Assembly: GCF_001989995.2 (NCBI RefSeq)
Contig: NZ_JAHGUP010000042.1
Coordinates: 33,227 to 97,226 of the forward strand
DNA from: Vibrio anguillarum
Lineage (GTDB): Bacteria > Pseudomonadota > Gammaproteobacteria > Enterobacterales > Vibrionaceae
Direction of reading: 5' to 3'
Length of the DNA stretch: 64,000 bases
The notes beneath the pieces were generated by a model. The model worked only from the letters and a program-made list of their open reading frames with translations. It searched no databases and was not told the origin of the DNA. This document shows positions 8,167 to 17,871 of the stretch, piece after piece (the stretch's first letter is position 1; each line of letters begins with the position of its first letter). A program made the translations under genes and the position numbers.

Positions 8167-8545
8167 TATCTTTTTATCCCTTTATTTTTAATGTTTTTTT
8201 GTTTTTTTTGTATCATGAGATCTTGCTCACTTATAGTTTTATCGTTAATTTTTTTACTTAAATTAATTCTGCCGAATTGTTGTGATTCGGTTCGCAATCT
8301 GGATCTTTATTCATCTTCAATTGAAAATCTGCTGGTGAAATTGCCTAGAAATCAGTTTTTACTTCCAATTTTCATCATCATTTTGCCTCTTTTTTTCTAT
8401 TGAGAAGTAAGGTTTGTAATATGCAGTGAATAAGGCGTACCAGAGTAATGGATGCTTGAGGTTAACATTGATTAAATTTAACTAGTCATAACTCTGGATG
8501 CATCAATGGGGTGGTTGTTCCGTTGATGGTCATGGAAATATAGTG

Positions 8546-8572
8546 ATAAAAAAGCCTGCAGAGTGCAGGCTT
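8546..8572 (-). terminator. Rho-independent terminator of chiS
   Basis: AAGCCTGCA and TGCAGGCTT (8552-8560, 8564-8572) form a 9-bp stem with a 3-nt loop, followed by a run of U on the minus-strand transcript. It begins 16 nt past the chiS stop. Confidence 0.9.
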
Positions 8573-8588
8573 AATGGTGTTGATGTAC

Positions 8589-11500
8589 TTAGAGTGATGA
8601 GGTCAGTAGCTTTTGCAATTTATCGCGCTGAGCTTCGATGTGAGAGCGTTCAGGGCCGTGCTCCTGACAATGATCAAGAATGTAATCTAACGAATTAAGA
8701 ACGGTACGCCAGCGAGGTGTTTTAGGCAGTGTCTCGATACGTAAGTACTTGTCTAGTGTCCGAGTCTGTAATGTGCTTCTATCGAGATACACTCGCCATA
8801 GTCCACTCTGCTCTGCAAAGGTAAACTTGCTTTGGTTACTGACCCGTTCCCAGTAATCTAAAGCACTGGTCATTGCTTCAACCAGTACTTCGCGCATTAA
8901 ATCTTGCTTAGATTGACTCTCTCCCGATACTTTGTCGGCGATACGAGTGAACTCGCCACCGAGTTCTTTGAGCTGCTGCAGTTTTTCTTTATCGCCTTCA
9001 AATGCGTAACTGGATAGCGCTTCAATTGCGGTTTCAAGGTTATTGATGCGCGCTGCATTGATGTTTCCACCCACGTTAAAGATGTACATAGCCTGCAACC
9101 CAGAGCCATCCGGTAGTCGTAACACATCAGCAGACATATGCTGACGTGTATCTTCGACATAGATATCGATATTACCGCAGTAATGCTCTTGCTCGACGAC
9201 TAAGTATTTGGGAGCGATGAGTTCTTCCGCATTTGAGCGCTTTAGTTGTTCTTGGCTGCGCTTAAATAACCGAGCCGCCGCTTCGTTCGCAAAGCGGATT
9301 TTATGATCGTCTCGAATGCAAATAATGGCCTCAGGAGCGGATTCAAGCTGCTCTAGTAGACGGCCTTGGGTTTCCAATAAACTGGCCTCTACCATTGCTC
9401 TATGCTTCAGCTCTTGTTGCAGTTGGTTGTTCTCAATACGTCTTTGTTCAGCTTTGCTGGCCGTTAAATGCGCCGTAATACGTGCAGCGAGCTCTTGCTT
9501 ATTAAAAGGTTTCGATAAGTAATCGTTCGCTCCCGCTGCAAAACCACGAACTCTATCGTCAGTTTGATTTAATGCCGTCAACATAATGATAGGTAGCTCG
9601 GCATGATCGTATGTTTCTCTTAACTTTTCACAGACTTGGTAGCCGCTTAATCCTGGCATCATAATGTCGAGCAGTAGAAGTTCCGGTTTTTCTTTTTCGA
9701 CCGCGCTAATGACTTCATTGCCATCTTTAGCGGTGCGGACTTGATAGCCTTCTAAACGTAGGAAGCTGTCTAGGACACGCAGATTGACGGGTTCATCATC
9801 TGCTATCAGTAGCACTGGGCCTTCTTTATTTTCAGGTAGTGAATGCATTTCAGGCAGTTCAATGTCTGAAATGGTCGGAGATTGGAAATGGCCAGCTTCC
9901 ATATAGCTTGTCGATTCAATTTCCGCTTTTGATGCTAATGGTAAGGTAAAGCTGAATGTCGTACCGACCATCGGTTGGCTACTGACATAAAGCGTTCCTT
10001 GCATTAATTCGATCAATTGACGGCTGATCGAAAGACCCAAGCCTGCGCCTTGTCGATAACGACTGGCATCTTGCCCTGCTTGAATCAGTGGTTCGAAGAT
10101 GTGTTCAAGTTGTTCAGCAGGAATGCCTTGCCCCGTATCGACAACTTGGACACGAATCTTGTCATCAACCACATTGGCTGAAATGACAATTTTCCCTTCA
10201 GTCGTATATTTAATGGCGTTTCCTACAAGGTTATAAAGCACTTGCTCTAATCGTTGTGGATCGGCAGAGACCCAAATGCATTCATCAGGGATTTGGTTTA
10301 TTACGCGAATGGGCTTTTTGTTGAGTAGATGGTTAGACAGCTCTAACACTAAGCGTGTTGCGCCGGATAGATCAACAGCACACTGTTTGATATCCAAGCT
10401 GCCATAGCGCATCTTATGGTAATCGAGTAAGTCATCGACCAAGTTTGTCAGCCGTTGTCCACTGCTGATGATTATGCCCAATTGATAACGATGATCGGCG
10501 GTGATAGTTCCACTTGACCCAGAGATCAGTGCTTCTGCAATACCGACCATACCGTGCAGCGGTGTTCTTAATTCATGTGACGTTGTGGCTAGGAATTCAT
10601 CTTTTAGTTTGTTAGCGAGATGCAACTCATCGTTCTGTTTGCGGATTAATTGAATGTTGCTTTCGAGCTCTTTATTTTGCGCTTTAATCAGCTGCATTTT
10701 TTCTCGGATTGAACGCTGCATACGTTCAAAACTCACTGCGAGTCGACCAATCTCATCTTTACGATCGGTATTGATAACATTTTCATCTAAATCCCCAGCT
10801 GAGACTTTTTCTGCCGCCCAAGTGAGCTTCAGTAGGGGAGAGGTAATAAAATTAGAGAGATAATGTGAAGCGATGACGACTAAAATAATCGCGGTTAGCA
10901 TGGCGAAAATAAATAATTTCTCAAGTTGATGAACTCGCGCATAAGCCTCTTTTTCGGGTATCTCTACAACCAAAGCCCAATTGATATTTTTGTTTGCAAC
11001 AGGTGCATAGGCGGCAATGGTTTTCTCATTCAATGTATTGGTGTAAGTACCAACGGCACTCAACCCAGAAAGCGCAAGATTGATCACTTTTTGACTAGTC
11101 TCGATTTCTTGCTGCGTGTAAGAGAGTATTCGAGAATGATGATCTTGCCCGACGAGTAAAGTCCTTATTTGCGATGTCGCATTGGTGTCAGCAACGAGCT
11201 TTGTGATGCCATTGTTTGGTAGGCGGAACATGGCGTAGCTGTGCAGGTAGCCCTGTTGAATAATGGGCGCGCCAAGCCAAGCAACTGATTGCCCTTCTTG
11301 TTGTGAAAAGTCAGAAATAATGACTGGTGTATATTCTTCATTGATTTTTCGTTGTTCGCCAACTTGCTGCTCTAACTGGCGGAATGTTTTACCCAGATTG
11401 CTATCTTTGTATTTTCCGGTCAGTAAATTCGTCCCATAGTTGTCGTGCTTATAAACGGAATAAACGACATCACCATCGAGATCCACCAGTAAAATATCGT

Positions 11501-11993
11501 CAAAATCAGAACGTTTAAGCAGTTCTAAATACGCCCAATGATAGCGTTTGTGCAGTAGGCGATACCGTTCACTGCCTACATAGCTGCTCGATTGTGGCAA
11601 TATTGACGTTTTTATCTGATCACCAGAACCAGGAATATAACGCTGCTGGGCATGCTCACGAGCTTGATCAATATCCAGACCAAGTCTTTGGAACGCATTG
11701 ACTAAGCCGTAAAAGCGCCCCCCACTAGCATAAGCTAACTCTGAACGGACAAACCCCATCACTTCTGATTCTTTGGCCGTGAGGTAATCGAGAACTTGCT
11801 GTTGCTTAGTGTCTCTGACTGACAATAAGTGAGACGTGCTTTGTTCTTGAAGATCTTTAGTGTGTGATTGCAGAAAAAAAATGGCAGTCACAGTTAAAGG
11901 CGTGATGCTCAAAACGAGAAAAGCCAGCATAAGAGTATTTTGCAGGCGCTTAAATTTTTGCTTACGAGAGAACCTAAACATAGAAAAAGGCAT
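8589..11993 (-). CDS. chiS: ChiS, membrane hybrid-kinase-type chitin sensor and transcription activator
   Basis: The 1134-residue protein has TM1 at about 20-42, a large periplasmic dCache-like sensor (about 45-355), TM2 at about 359-380 and HAMP at about 380-433. A coiled coil, HisKA with the phospho-acceptor H473 (TSHELRTPLHG) and HATPase_c (N-box GNAIKY, G boxes DTGQGIP and GAGLGLS) follow. A receiver domain with D776 (LLLLDIMMPG), a PAS-like region (about 880-960) and a C-terminal helical region complete it. In V. cholerae ChiS responds to CBP, and its C-terminal domain binds DNA directly to activate chitin genes, so kinase activity is not the main output. Its position upstream of the operon it controls is conserved. 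Confidence 0.95.
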   Translation of the reverse strand: MPFSMFRFSRKQKFKRLQNTLMLAFLVLSITPLTVTAIFFLQSHTKDLQEQSTSHLLSVRDTKQQQVLDYLTAKESEVMGFVRSELAYASGGRFYGLVNAFQRLGLDIDQAREHAQQRYIPGSGDQIKTSILPQSSSYVGSERYRLLHKRYHWAYLELLKRSDFDDILLVDLDGDVVYSVYKHDNYGTNLLTGKYKDSNLGKTFRQLEQQVGEQRKINEEYTPVIISDFSQQEGQSVAWLGAPIIQQGYLHSYAMFRLPNNGITKLVADTNATSQIRTLLVGQDHHSRILSYTQQEIETSQKVINLALSGLSAVGTYTNTLNEKTIAAYAPVANKNINWALVVEIPEKEAYARVHQLEKLFIFAMLTAIILVVIASHYLSNFITSPLLKLTWAAEKVSAGDLDENVINTDRKDEIGRLAVSFERMQRSIREKMQLIKAQNKELESNIQLIRKQNDELHLANKLKDEFLATTSHELRTPLHGMVGIAEALISGSSGTITADHRYQLGIIISSGQRLTNLVDDLLDYHKMRYGSLDIKQCAVDLSGATRLVLELSNHLLNKKPIRVINQIPDECIWVSADPQRLEQVLYNLVGNAIKYTTEGKIVISANVVDDKIRVQVVDTGQGIPAEQLEHIFEPLIQAGQDASRYRQGAGLGLSISRQLIELMQGTLYVSSQPMVGTTFSFTLPLASKAEIESTSYMEAGHFQSPTISDIELPEMHSLPENKEGPVLLIADDEPVNLRVLDSFLRLEGYQVRTAKDGNEVISAVEKEKPELLLLDIMMPGLSGYQVCEKLRETYDHAELPIIMLTALNQTDDRVRGFAAGANDYLSKPFNKQELAARITAHLTASKAEQRRIENNQLQQELKHRAMVEASLLETQGRLLEQLESAPEAIICIRDDHKIRFANEAAARLFKRSQEQLKRSNAEELIAPKYLVVEQEHYCGNIDIYVEDTRQHMSADVLRLPDGSGLQAMYIFNVGGNINAARINNLETAIEALSSYAFEGDKEKLQQLKELGGEFTRIADKVSGESQSKQDLMREVLVEAMTSALDYWERVSNQSKFTFAEQSGLWRVYLDRSTLQTRTLDKYLRIETLPKTPRWRTVLNSLDYILDHCQEHGPERSHIEAQRDKLQKLLTSSL

Positions 11994-12180
11994 TACTTTC
12001 CGTGAGGCTTTAACGGCATGAGGTAGTCGTTAAAGTGAATGAAAAAAACAAAGAAAACCTAAAGTGACGAAATTAACGAGTTTTTTTACTTTGACAAGTA
12101 AGTCCTGTGGAAAGCGTGGTCACTAACGCAAAATTCGTAAAAATCATCCAGTTTAGTGACCAATTGAGAGTGGATTACAC

Positions 12181-13224
12181 TTATTGTTGCGACTTTTGTA
12201 ATGTTTTTTTTGCGTGGTAAATGATGAATTTGTTAGTCTTATTTAACACCTCGCAATGACCATAAGCCTGTTCAATCAGCGGGGTATATTTAAGAAAACT
12301 GTTGGCCACAATAAAAAGTTCGCCTTTCACGGTTTGATGGCTTGGTGCGTTAGCCAGTAAGGCTTCTGTCGCACTATAGCTGGTCTCTAATCCGGAGTGG
12401 AAAGGGGGGTTTGAGACGATAAATTGATAATCTTTAGCGGTATCTGAGTAGACATCAGAGGCAAATACATTCCCTGATATGTTATTCGCTATCAAGGTTG
12501 CTTTGGTTGATTCAATCGCAAGCGCGCTGATATCGCACAGTTCAATCTCGATATCTGGGTTCAATGTGGCCATTACACTACCCAACACACCAGCACCACA
12601 ACCAAAGTCGAGAACTTTTCCTCTCAGTTTAGGTAGTGTATCGAGTAACAGTTGGCTGCCGAGGTCAAATTCGCCATGACTAAATACGCCAGGTAAACTT
12701 TTTACAATCAGTGAGTGTTGCTGATACTGCACCTGATAAGTTTTGAACCAGCCTGCAATTTGGAAGCTTGGTGGCTGCTGGGTGCATTGCCCCCAATAGA
12801 ACGAACAGCGTCGAGCTGAATCATACTTTTTAACCACCCCATAAGCTGCAAACATTTTTTCAATGCTTTTTATGCCCGAGCGGTTTTCACCCACGACCAC
12901 AATCTCAGTCTCTTTGCCCAGTTTGGCCAACAGCATCGCAAGTAGATATTCAGCTTCCTGCTTCGCTTTGGGCCAGTAAAGCAGAATCATGTCTGCATCG
13001 GTTTTTTGCTCAAATTGAGCGCCAAAATGACATGTAATTTGCGAATAGGATTCGAGTTGGCGGTAGTAACCATAATGAGTGGTGAACACCGAAACAGAGC
13101 GACAATGATTAGCTAACTCTACAGGAAATAAATCCTCCGCTTCTCCAGCCACTAAAAGATGTTTTCCTTCGAAATAAGCAAGCTGACGCTGGGCAATTTG
13201 ACTTGGTGCGGTGTAACTGGACAT
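12181..13224 (-). CDS. rsmC: 16S rRNA (guanine(1207)-N2)-methyltransferase RsmC
   Basis: The 347-residue protein has the two-domain RsmC layout: a degenerate N-terminal methyltransferase-like half (about 1-160) and a catalytic C-terminal Rossmann domain. The SAM loop is [12 protein letters not shown] (204-215) and the target-base motif is NPPFH (272-276). It methylates G1207 in the 30S subunit using SAM. It is a stand-alone minus-strand gene between chiS and the PerM-family gene. Enterobacteria place rsmC next to holD; here holD lies about 39 kb away. Confidence 0.92.
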   Translation of the reverse strand: MSSYTAPSQIAQRQLAYFEGKHLLVAGEAEDLFPVELANHCRSVSVFTTHYGYYRQLESYSQITCHFGAQFEQKTDADMILLYWPKAKQEAEYLLAMLLAKLGKETEIVVVGENRSGIKSIEKMFAAYGVVKKYDSARRCSFYWGQCTQQPPSFQIAGWFKTYQVQYQQHSLIVKSLPGVFSHGEFDLGSQLLLDTLPKLRGKVLDFGCGAGVLGSVMATLNPDIEIELCDISALAIESTKATLIANNISGNVFASDVYSDTAKDYQFIVSNPPFHSGLETSYSATEALLANAPSHQTVKGELFIVANSFLKYTPLIEQAYGHCEVLNKTNKFIIYHAKKTLQKSQQ

Positions 13225-13239
13225 AGTAGGCTCTGCGCT

Positions 13240-13275
13240 AAAAAAGAGGGGCAGATTCTCGCACAGTCTGCCCCT
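13240..13275 (-). terminator. Terminator of the PerM-family gene
   Basis: AGGGGCAGA (13247-13255) pairs with TCTGCCCCT (13267-13275) over 9 bp and is followed by six U on the minus strand (13240-13245). It lies between the permease stop and the rsmC start. Confidence 0.85.
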
Positions 13276-13307
13276 TGCTTCTAGCTTGATCGTCAGTAAG
13301 TCAAAAG

Positions 13308-14393
13308 TTAGCTATTATCTTGTTGATTGAGAAAACCTTTAAACTCTTCCTCATAAATATTAAACAGCACCATAGTGATGGCAAAAATGAGTGGGCCGTA
13401 AATTAACCCAATCAGGCCAAACAGCTGAATACCACCGAGCAGAGAGAAGAAGATCATTAAGGTGTTCATGCCCGCGCTCCCTTGCATTAAAAAGGGCCGC
13501 AATAAATTATCAATTGAGCCAACAACTATAACGCTCCAGAGGGCCAAGAATATGCCCCATGTGCTATCTCCGGTTAGAAAGAGATAAACAGTGGCTGGAA
13601 TCCATATCAGAGCAGTGCCGACAACCGGAATAAACGAAGCAAACCCCATCATAGTGCCCCAAAATAACCCAGGAAAACCGGCGAGCCACATACCAAACCC
13701 GCCCGCAAAGCCTTGCGCTATTGCGGTTAAAAATGACCCCATGACAGCCGATTTGGAGACTTGCTCAATTTCGCAGAGCAACCTGTCTTCTTGACTACGC
13801 GACAATGGCAAGATGTGCCTAAGAGCGCTGATGAGCTTATCGTGATCACGGAGTAGGAAAAACAACACAAACAGCATTAAGAAGAAGTCCATCAAAAAAC
13901 TGGTCGCATCACCCAGCACTTTTGCGCTAATACTGACCAAGTTGGTACCAAATGAACTGGCAAATTGCCCCACTTTTTGTGCGATTTGTTGTGGCTGAAT
14001 TTCATCAAAGGGCAAATATTGATTCGCAATGGCGAGTCCTTTGACAATCCAAGGATGAGCAAAGGCGGTTTGAATGCCACCATGGGTGACCCATTGGTAC
14101 ATGTTCTGAGAAAATACCGACCCTTGCTGCACAATAGCAGCAAAGACAAACAGCAGTGGAATCACAATAATAAACGTCAAAATAATACACGAGAGAAACG
14201 AGGCGGTATTTTTGTATTTGGGGATTTTTCGTTCGAGCCACTCATGAATGGGAAACATCAATAACGAGATGATGAAAGCCATCACAATCGAGTTGATATA
14301 AGGTGCAATCAACAGATAACAAGCAATAGCCGCAGCGACAAGTGCCGCAATGAGCACCCAGTGGCTAGAGGTGATTTTCACTTTTTCTGACAC
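13308..14393 (-). CDS. AI-2E/PerM family inner-membrane permease
   Basis: The 361-residue protein has about eight hydrophobic segments in the AI-2E exporter-family pattern, including the [19 protein letters not shown] pair at the N-terminus and conserved [16 protein letters not shown] and [14 protein letters not shown] segments near the C-terminus. Members include E. coli PerM, YdiK and TqsA; some move autoinducer-2 or act in ion homeostasis, but the substrate cannot be told from sequence. The start is GTG at 14393 with only a weak ribosome-binding site, so the N-terminus is less certain than the rest. It is divergent from the small membrane-protein gene, and both promoters fall in the same 77 bp. 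Confidence 0.85.
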   Translation of the reverse strand: MSEKVKITSSHWVLIAALVAAAIACYLLIAPYINSIVMAFIISLLMFPIHEWLERKIPKYKNTASFLSCIILTFIIVIPLLFVFAAIVQQGSVFSQNMYQWVTHGGIQTAFAHPWIVKGLAIANQYLPFDEIQPQQIAQKVGQFASSFGTNLVSISAKVLGDATSFLMDFFLMLFVLFFLLRDHDKLISALRHILPLSRSQEDRLLCEIEQVSKSAVMGSFLTAIAQGFAGGFGMWLAGFPGLFWGTMMGFASFIPVVGTALIWIPATVYLFLTGDSTWGIFLALWSVIVVGSIDNLLRPFLMQGSAGMNTLMIFFSLLGGIQLFGLIGLIYGPLIFAITMVLFNIYEEEFKGFLNQQDNS

Positions 14394-14425
14394 GTTGTTA
14401 ATCCAGCCTTGTAAAGTAATAGGGT

Positions 14426-14431
14426 TATAAT
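14426..14431 (+). promoter_or_regulatory. TATAAT -10 element for the small membrane-protein gene
   Basis: A consensus TATAAT lies 40 bp ahead of the small ORF. No good -35 is visible. Transcription would start near 14438, giving a short leader with GAGGAA just before the start codon. Confidence 0.5.
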
Positions 14432-14470
14432 GACTGCAAATCAGCGTGTTATCAATGAGGAACTGATGAG

Positions 14471-14590
14471 ATGGGATGTTGTGATAATGAAAAAGGGTGT
14501 CAAAACCAGCATAAAAAAAAGTTGAAGCTACCGTGGTTTGCCATCAGCATGATGGCGTTGGTCGTTTTAGTGATTTATTACTGGCAATGA
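14471..14590 (+). CDS. Small single-span membrane protein, 39 residues, unknown function
   Basis: An ATG at 14471, eight bases after a GAGGAA ribosome-binding site, opens a 40-codon frame ending in TGA at 14588-14590. The N-terminal part is hydrophilic with three cysteines (MGCCDNEKGCQNQ), then a basic stretch (HKKKLKL). One strongly hydrophobic segment (WFAISMMALVVLVIYYW) reaches the end. The layout suggests an inner-membrane helix with a short cysteine-bearing cytoplasmic tail. A consensus -10 lies upstream and a terminator downstream, so it is a complete transcription unit. I do not recognise a family; V. cholerae has a short hypothetical gene at this position as far as I recall. Confidence 0.7.
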   Translation: MGCCDNEKGCQNQHKKKLKLPWFAISMMALVVLVIYYWQ

Positions 14591-14616
14591 TAGCTTGCTT
14601 ATTGAGTCTGAAATAA

Positions 14617-14646
14617 ATAAAGGGCTGATCTACAGCCCTTTATAAT
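14617..14646. terminator. Bidirectional terminator between the small gene and hemL
   Basis: AAAGGGCTG (14619-14627) pairs with CAGCCCTTT (14633-14641) around a 5-nt loop. A/T-rich tails lie on both sides, so it serves the plus-strand small gene and the minus-strand hemL. Confidence 0.8.
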
Positions 14647-14670
14647 TATGATGAGTCTGCCTAATGGTGC

Positions 14671-15966
14671 TTATTCCGCTTGAGCTGCCATCATCGCAAA
14701 GCAGCGATCGGCCGCTTCTAATGTCGCTTCAATTTCTTTGGAGCCGTGCGCCAAAGAAGTAAAACTTGCTTCAAAAGCTGAAGGCGCTAAATAGACACCA
14801 TGATCGAGCATCAAATGGAAGAAGCGCTTGAAACGTTCAACATCACATTTTGCGACTTCTTCATAACAGGTGACGCGTTCTTGATCGGTAAAAAAGAAGC
14901 CGAACATGCCACCAACTTGGCTGACCAGCAAAGGAATACCGTGTTTGTCTGCGAGTTCTTTGAATCCATCAGCCAATTGCTTTGTTTTGGCCGCGAGACG
15001 TTTTTCATTGCCTTCTTCTTTTAGAAGCGTCAAGCAGGCATAACCCGCAGCCATAGCCACAGGGTTACCTGATAGCGTACCAGCTTGGTACACCGGGCCC
15101 GTTGGAGCGATGTATTGCATCACATCACGGCGTCCACCAAAAGCGCCAACAGGCATACCACCGCCAATCACTTTCCCTAGCGTTGTTAAGTCTGGTTTGA
15201 TGTTGTAGTAAGCCTGTGCACCACCTAGTGCAACACGAAAACCTGTCATTACTTCATCAAAGATCAGCAGAGCGCCTTCTTGGTCACAAATCTCACGTAA
15301 GCCTTCATGGAACCCTTCTACTGGTGGAATGCAGTTCATATTGCCCGCGACCGGTTCGACGATAATGCAGGCTATTTGGTCTTTATTGGCCGCGAACAAT
15401 TCACGTACAGATTCTAAATCATTAAAAGTGGCGGTCAGTGTATGTTTAGCAAAATCAGCAGGCACACCAGGAGAGCTTGGCTGGCCTAATGTTAAGGCGC
15501 CAGAGCCTGCTTTTACTAGCAAACTGTCCGCATGACCGTGATAGCAGCCTTCAAATTTTAAAATTTTATCGCGCCCAGTGAATCCACGAGCTAAACGAAT
15601 GGCGCTCATCGTTGCTTCGGTACCGGAACTGACCATACGCAATTGTTCCATCGATGGAACCAGCTCAGAAACTAATTCTGCCATATCGATTTCCATCTCG
15701 GTCGGCGCACCAAAACTGAGACCGCGCTGCGCTGCGCCTATCACGGCTTCACGAATGACCGCATGGTTGTGGCCTAGTATCATTGGCCCCCAAGAGCCGA
15801 CATAATCAATATAAGCTTTGCCATCAGCATCAAAAATCAACGGGCCGTCTGCGCGGTCGATAAAAATCGGCGAGCCACCAACTCCGTTAAAAGCACGTAC
15901 AGGAGAGTTAACTCCACCGGGGATTGCACGTTGTGCCTTTTGATAAAGCTCTGCTGATTTGGTCAT
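14671..15966 (-). CDS. hemL: Glutamate-1-semialdehyde 2,1-aminomutase HemL
   Basis: HemL converts glutamate-1-semialdehyde to 5-aminolevulinate with PLP, the last step of the C5 route to haem. The 431-residue protein begins [26 protein letters not shown]. It carries the aminotransferase class III signature around [22 protein letters not shown] and the Schiff-base lysine in [20 protein letters not shown]. An in-frame ATG 69 bp further upstream exists, but the start at 15966 has GAGG nine bases before it and gives the usual family length. It is monocistronic with its own terminator. Confidence 0.96.
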   Translation of the reverse strand: MTKSAELYQKAQRAIPGGVNSPVRAFNGVGGSPIFIDRADGPLIFDADGKAYIDYVGSWGPMILGHNHAVIREAVIGAAQRGLSFGAPTEMEIDMAELVSELVPSMEQLRMVSSGTEATMSAIRLARGFTGRDKILKFEGCYHGHADSLLVKAGSGALTLGQPSSPGVPADFAKHTLTATFNDLESVRELFAANKDQIACIIVEPVAGNMNCIPPVEGFHEGLREICDQEGALLIFDEVMTGFRVALGGAQAYYNIKPDLTTLGKVIGGGMPVGAFGGRRDVMQYIAPTGPVYQAGTLSGNPVAMAAGYACLTLLKEEGNEKRLAAKTKQLADGFKELADKHGIPLLVSQVGGMFGFFFTDQERVTCYEEVAKCDVERFKRFFHLMLDHGVYLAPSAFEASFTSLAHGSKEIEATLEAADRCFAMMAAQAE

Positions 15967-16093
15967 GGATTTATCCTCTTCTGCTTGTTCGGACCAGTTG
16001 GTGTCGCATTGTATACCCAAACTCACCAAAGACACTTTTTTTCACTCATTTTCTGAGCTCATTCACAGCCAAATAAGCGCCGTATAGTGTACA

Positions 16094-16118
16094 ACTCACG
16101 CGACAGTGAGTGTTTTTT
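16094..16118 (+). terminator. Terminator-like hairpin upstream of erpA
   Basis: ACTCAC and GTGAGT (16094-16099, 16106-16111) form a 6-bp stem with loop GCGACA, followed by G and six T. It stands about 170 bp before erpA and just after a TATAGT hexamer (16083-16088). It could end a short transcript or attenuate erpA. The stem is short, so this is tentative. Confidence 0.3.
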
Positions 16119-16288
16119 CAGTGCATAATGCCTCGATAGTTGGAGTTTTAGCTTAAGTGACGGTGAATACTTGAACGAATAGGTCAGGTATTAGATAATC
16201 ATTGCATTATTAAAAAAGAATCACCTTTACAGGCATAAGTTAAGCATAATAAGTCTGACAGGTATTAACACGAGTGAGAGAGGCCATC

Positions 16289-16630
16289 GTGAGTGAAGTA
16301 AATGTACCATTGTCATTTTCTGATACTGCAGCACAACGCGTAAAAATGTTGATTGCTGAAGAAGAGAATCCAGCGCTAAAACTGCGCGTTTATATTACTG
16401 GTGGTGGTTGTAGCGGTTTTCAATATGGGTTTACCTTTGATGAAAATGTAAACGATGGCGATACCACAATAGTTAATAGTGGCGTGACATTAGTGGTTGA
16501 CCCGATGAGCTTACAATATTTGATAGGTGGCATTGTCGATTACACAGAAGGCCTAGAAGGCTCTCGTTTTTTTGTCAATAATCCTAATGCAACAACAACA
16601 TGCGGTTGTGGTGCATCATTTAGTGTTTAA
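16289..16630 (+). CDS. erpA: Iron-sulfur cluster insertion protein ErpA
   Basis: ErpA is an A-type carrier that passes Fe-S clusters to apoproteins such as IspG and IspH. The 113-residue protein [10 protein letters not shown] has the three conserved cluster ligands, C41 (GGGCSGF) and C105/C107 ([10 protein letters not shown]), in the HesB/IscA fold. A GTG 15 bp upstream also opens the frame, but the GTG at 16289 follows AGAGAGG at good spacing and gives the family length. The gene stands alone with a weak hairpin after it. Confidence 0.95.
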   Translation: MSEVNVPLSFSDTAAQRVKMLIAEEENPALKLRVYITGGGCSGFQYGFTFDENVNDGDTTIVNSGVTLVVDPMSLQYLIGGIVDYTEGLEGSRFFVNNPNATTTCGCGASFSV

Positions 16631-16681
16631 CTAAAAAAGGTTCGATGCACAATTAATCTACTGTAGCTAATTAAGCTTAAT

Positions 16682-16716
16682 AGCCCTACGTATTTGGATG
16701 TTATGTAGGGCTTTGC
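16682..16716 (+). terminator. Hairpin after erpA
   Basis: AGCCCTAC (16682-16689) pairs with GTAGGGCT (16705-16712), followed by a short TTTG tail. It is a probable weak rho-independent terminator separating erpA from the RND pump genes. Confidence 0.6.
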
Positions 16717-16756
16717 CTTAACCTTAAGAAGGCAAGAACATAATAAAGGATTATTT

Positions 16757-17863
16757 ATGCCTGATACCAAAATCAGCCGTTCATCTATTGGCCGCTTTTT
16801 TTCGCAACGACCTTGGCTACTCTCGACGATTTTTATTTTACTTCTCTGTTTTTGGTTAGGTTTTGGGGCATTGAAAGCGGAAGAGCCCCGGCAAACTGCC
16901 AATGACACCATTCCTTTTGCGAAAGTTATTTATCAATCTTTTGAGGCTGAATTGACCGATAAGCATATCGATCTTTACGGTCGGACCGCACCTAATCGTC
17001 AAGCTAAAATTGGTGCTGAAATCGCAGGGAAAATTACTCAGATATCGATAGCAAAAGGACAGCCTGTCAATAAAGGACAACAGATCGTCTTAATCGATCA
17101 AGCTGATCTAGCGGCTCAATTAGAGAGTGCGCAAGCCTTGTTCAAACTCAAACAAAAAGAATTCAGTGCCGCTGAGTCGTTAAAAAATCGAGGTTTGCAA
17201 GGCGAAGTGGCCTTTGCTTCGGCGCAAGCCGCTTTAGCGGAAGCCAGCGCTGTGCAAAGTCGTGCCCAATTGGCTTTACGTAATACGTCAGTTGTGGCTC
17301 CCTTCGATGGCATTGTTCAAGACATATTGATAGAAAAAGGCGATTTTGTCGGAGTGGGTGACCCGATGGTCACCTTTATTGATCTCAGTAAATTAGTGAT
17401 AGAAGCTGATGTCAGCGAACGACACATCCAAAAAATCAAACAAAACCAAACCGCTCGTGTACGTTTTATCGATGGTTCTATTATCGATGGCAAGGTTCGT
17501 TATATTTCTCGCGTCTCATCACCTACCACCAACACGTTTGCTATCGAAGTGGAATTAGACAATCCCAATCAAACGATCCCCGCGGGTGTGAGCGCTGAAG
17601 TGGAGATGAGTTTAGAAACACAACTGGCGGTGAAAATCACGCCTGCCATGCTTGCGCTTGATGATCAAGGAAATTTAGGTGTTAAAACACTGCAGCAAGA
17701 TCGTGTTCGCTTCATCCCCATTCAATTGGTAAAAGCGGAGCAAGATGGTGTGTGGCTAACTGGGCTAGGGGATACGGTGGATATTATCACCGTTGGGCAA
17801 GGTTTTGTTCGAGATGGTGATCAAGTGATTGCGGTCAAGAAACCTAACCACTCAGCGCAGTAG
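16757..17863 (+). CDS. RND efflux periplasmic adaptor (membrane fusion protein)
   Basis: The 368-residue protein has an N-terminal membrane anchor (WLLSTIFILLLCFWLGFGAL, about 20-38) and no lipobox. It then has the usual MFP modules: a biotinyl-lipoyl half (GKITQISIAKGQPVNKGQQIVLID), an alanine-rich coiled-coil hairpin (about 115-170), the second lipoyl half (APFDGIVQDILIEKGDFVGVGD) and a beta-barrel. It bridges the RND pump to an outer-membrane channel that is not encoded here (probably TolC). AAAGGA precedes the ATG. The pump gene follows after 8 bp. In V. cholerae the locus corresponds to VC0628, which I think belongs to the VexLM system. Confidence 0.9.
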   Translation: MPDTKISRSSIGRFFSQRPWLLSTIFILLLCFWLGFGALKAEEPRQTANDTIPFAKVIYQSFEAELTDKHIDLYGRTAPNRQAKIGAEIAGKITQISIAKGQPVNKGQQIVLIDQADLAAQLESAQALFKLKQKEFSAAESLKNRGLQGEVAFASAQAALAEASAVQSRAQLALRNTSVVAPFDGIVQDILIEKGDFVGVGDPMVTFIDLSKLVIEADVSERHIQKIKQNQTARVRFIDGSIIDGKVRYISRVSSPTTNTFAIEVELDNPNQTIPAGVSAEVEMSLETQLAVKITPAMLALDDQGNLGVKTLQQDRVRFIPIQLVKAEQDGVWLTGLGDTVDIITVGQGFVRDGDQVIAVKKPNHSAQ

Positions 17864-17871
17864 GGGGCGCC

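Larger units (their letters stand above)
7845..8545 (-). promoter_or_regulatory. Promoter and leader region of the chitin-oligosaccharide operon
   Basis: The gap of about 740 bp between chiS and the binding-protein gene has no convincing gene. From the cbp start outward it holds the leader RNA structure (7908-8008), two direct repeats (8031-8047 and 8061-8077) that overlap TTGACG hexamers on the minus strand, and a SlmA-like palindrome (8155-8166). Beyond that is a T-rich stretch (about 8160-8400) and an inverted repeat (8440-8497) of unknown role. V. cholerae Pchb is known to be activated by direct ChiS binding together with SlmA; assigning those sites here is inference. Confidence 0.6.

Noticed and set aside
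8191..8403. 70-codon plus-strand ORF between chiS and cbp
   Set aside because: It is a T-rich stretch giving a run of Phe, Leu and Ile, has no ribosome-binding site and lies in a promoter region. I see no protein-like features.
1..8589. Operon as a horizontally acquired or novel chitin system
   Set aside because: Gene content and order match the conserved Vibrio chitobiose locus, and codon use looks like that of its neighbours.
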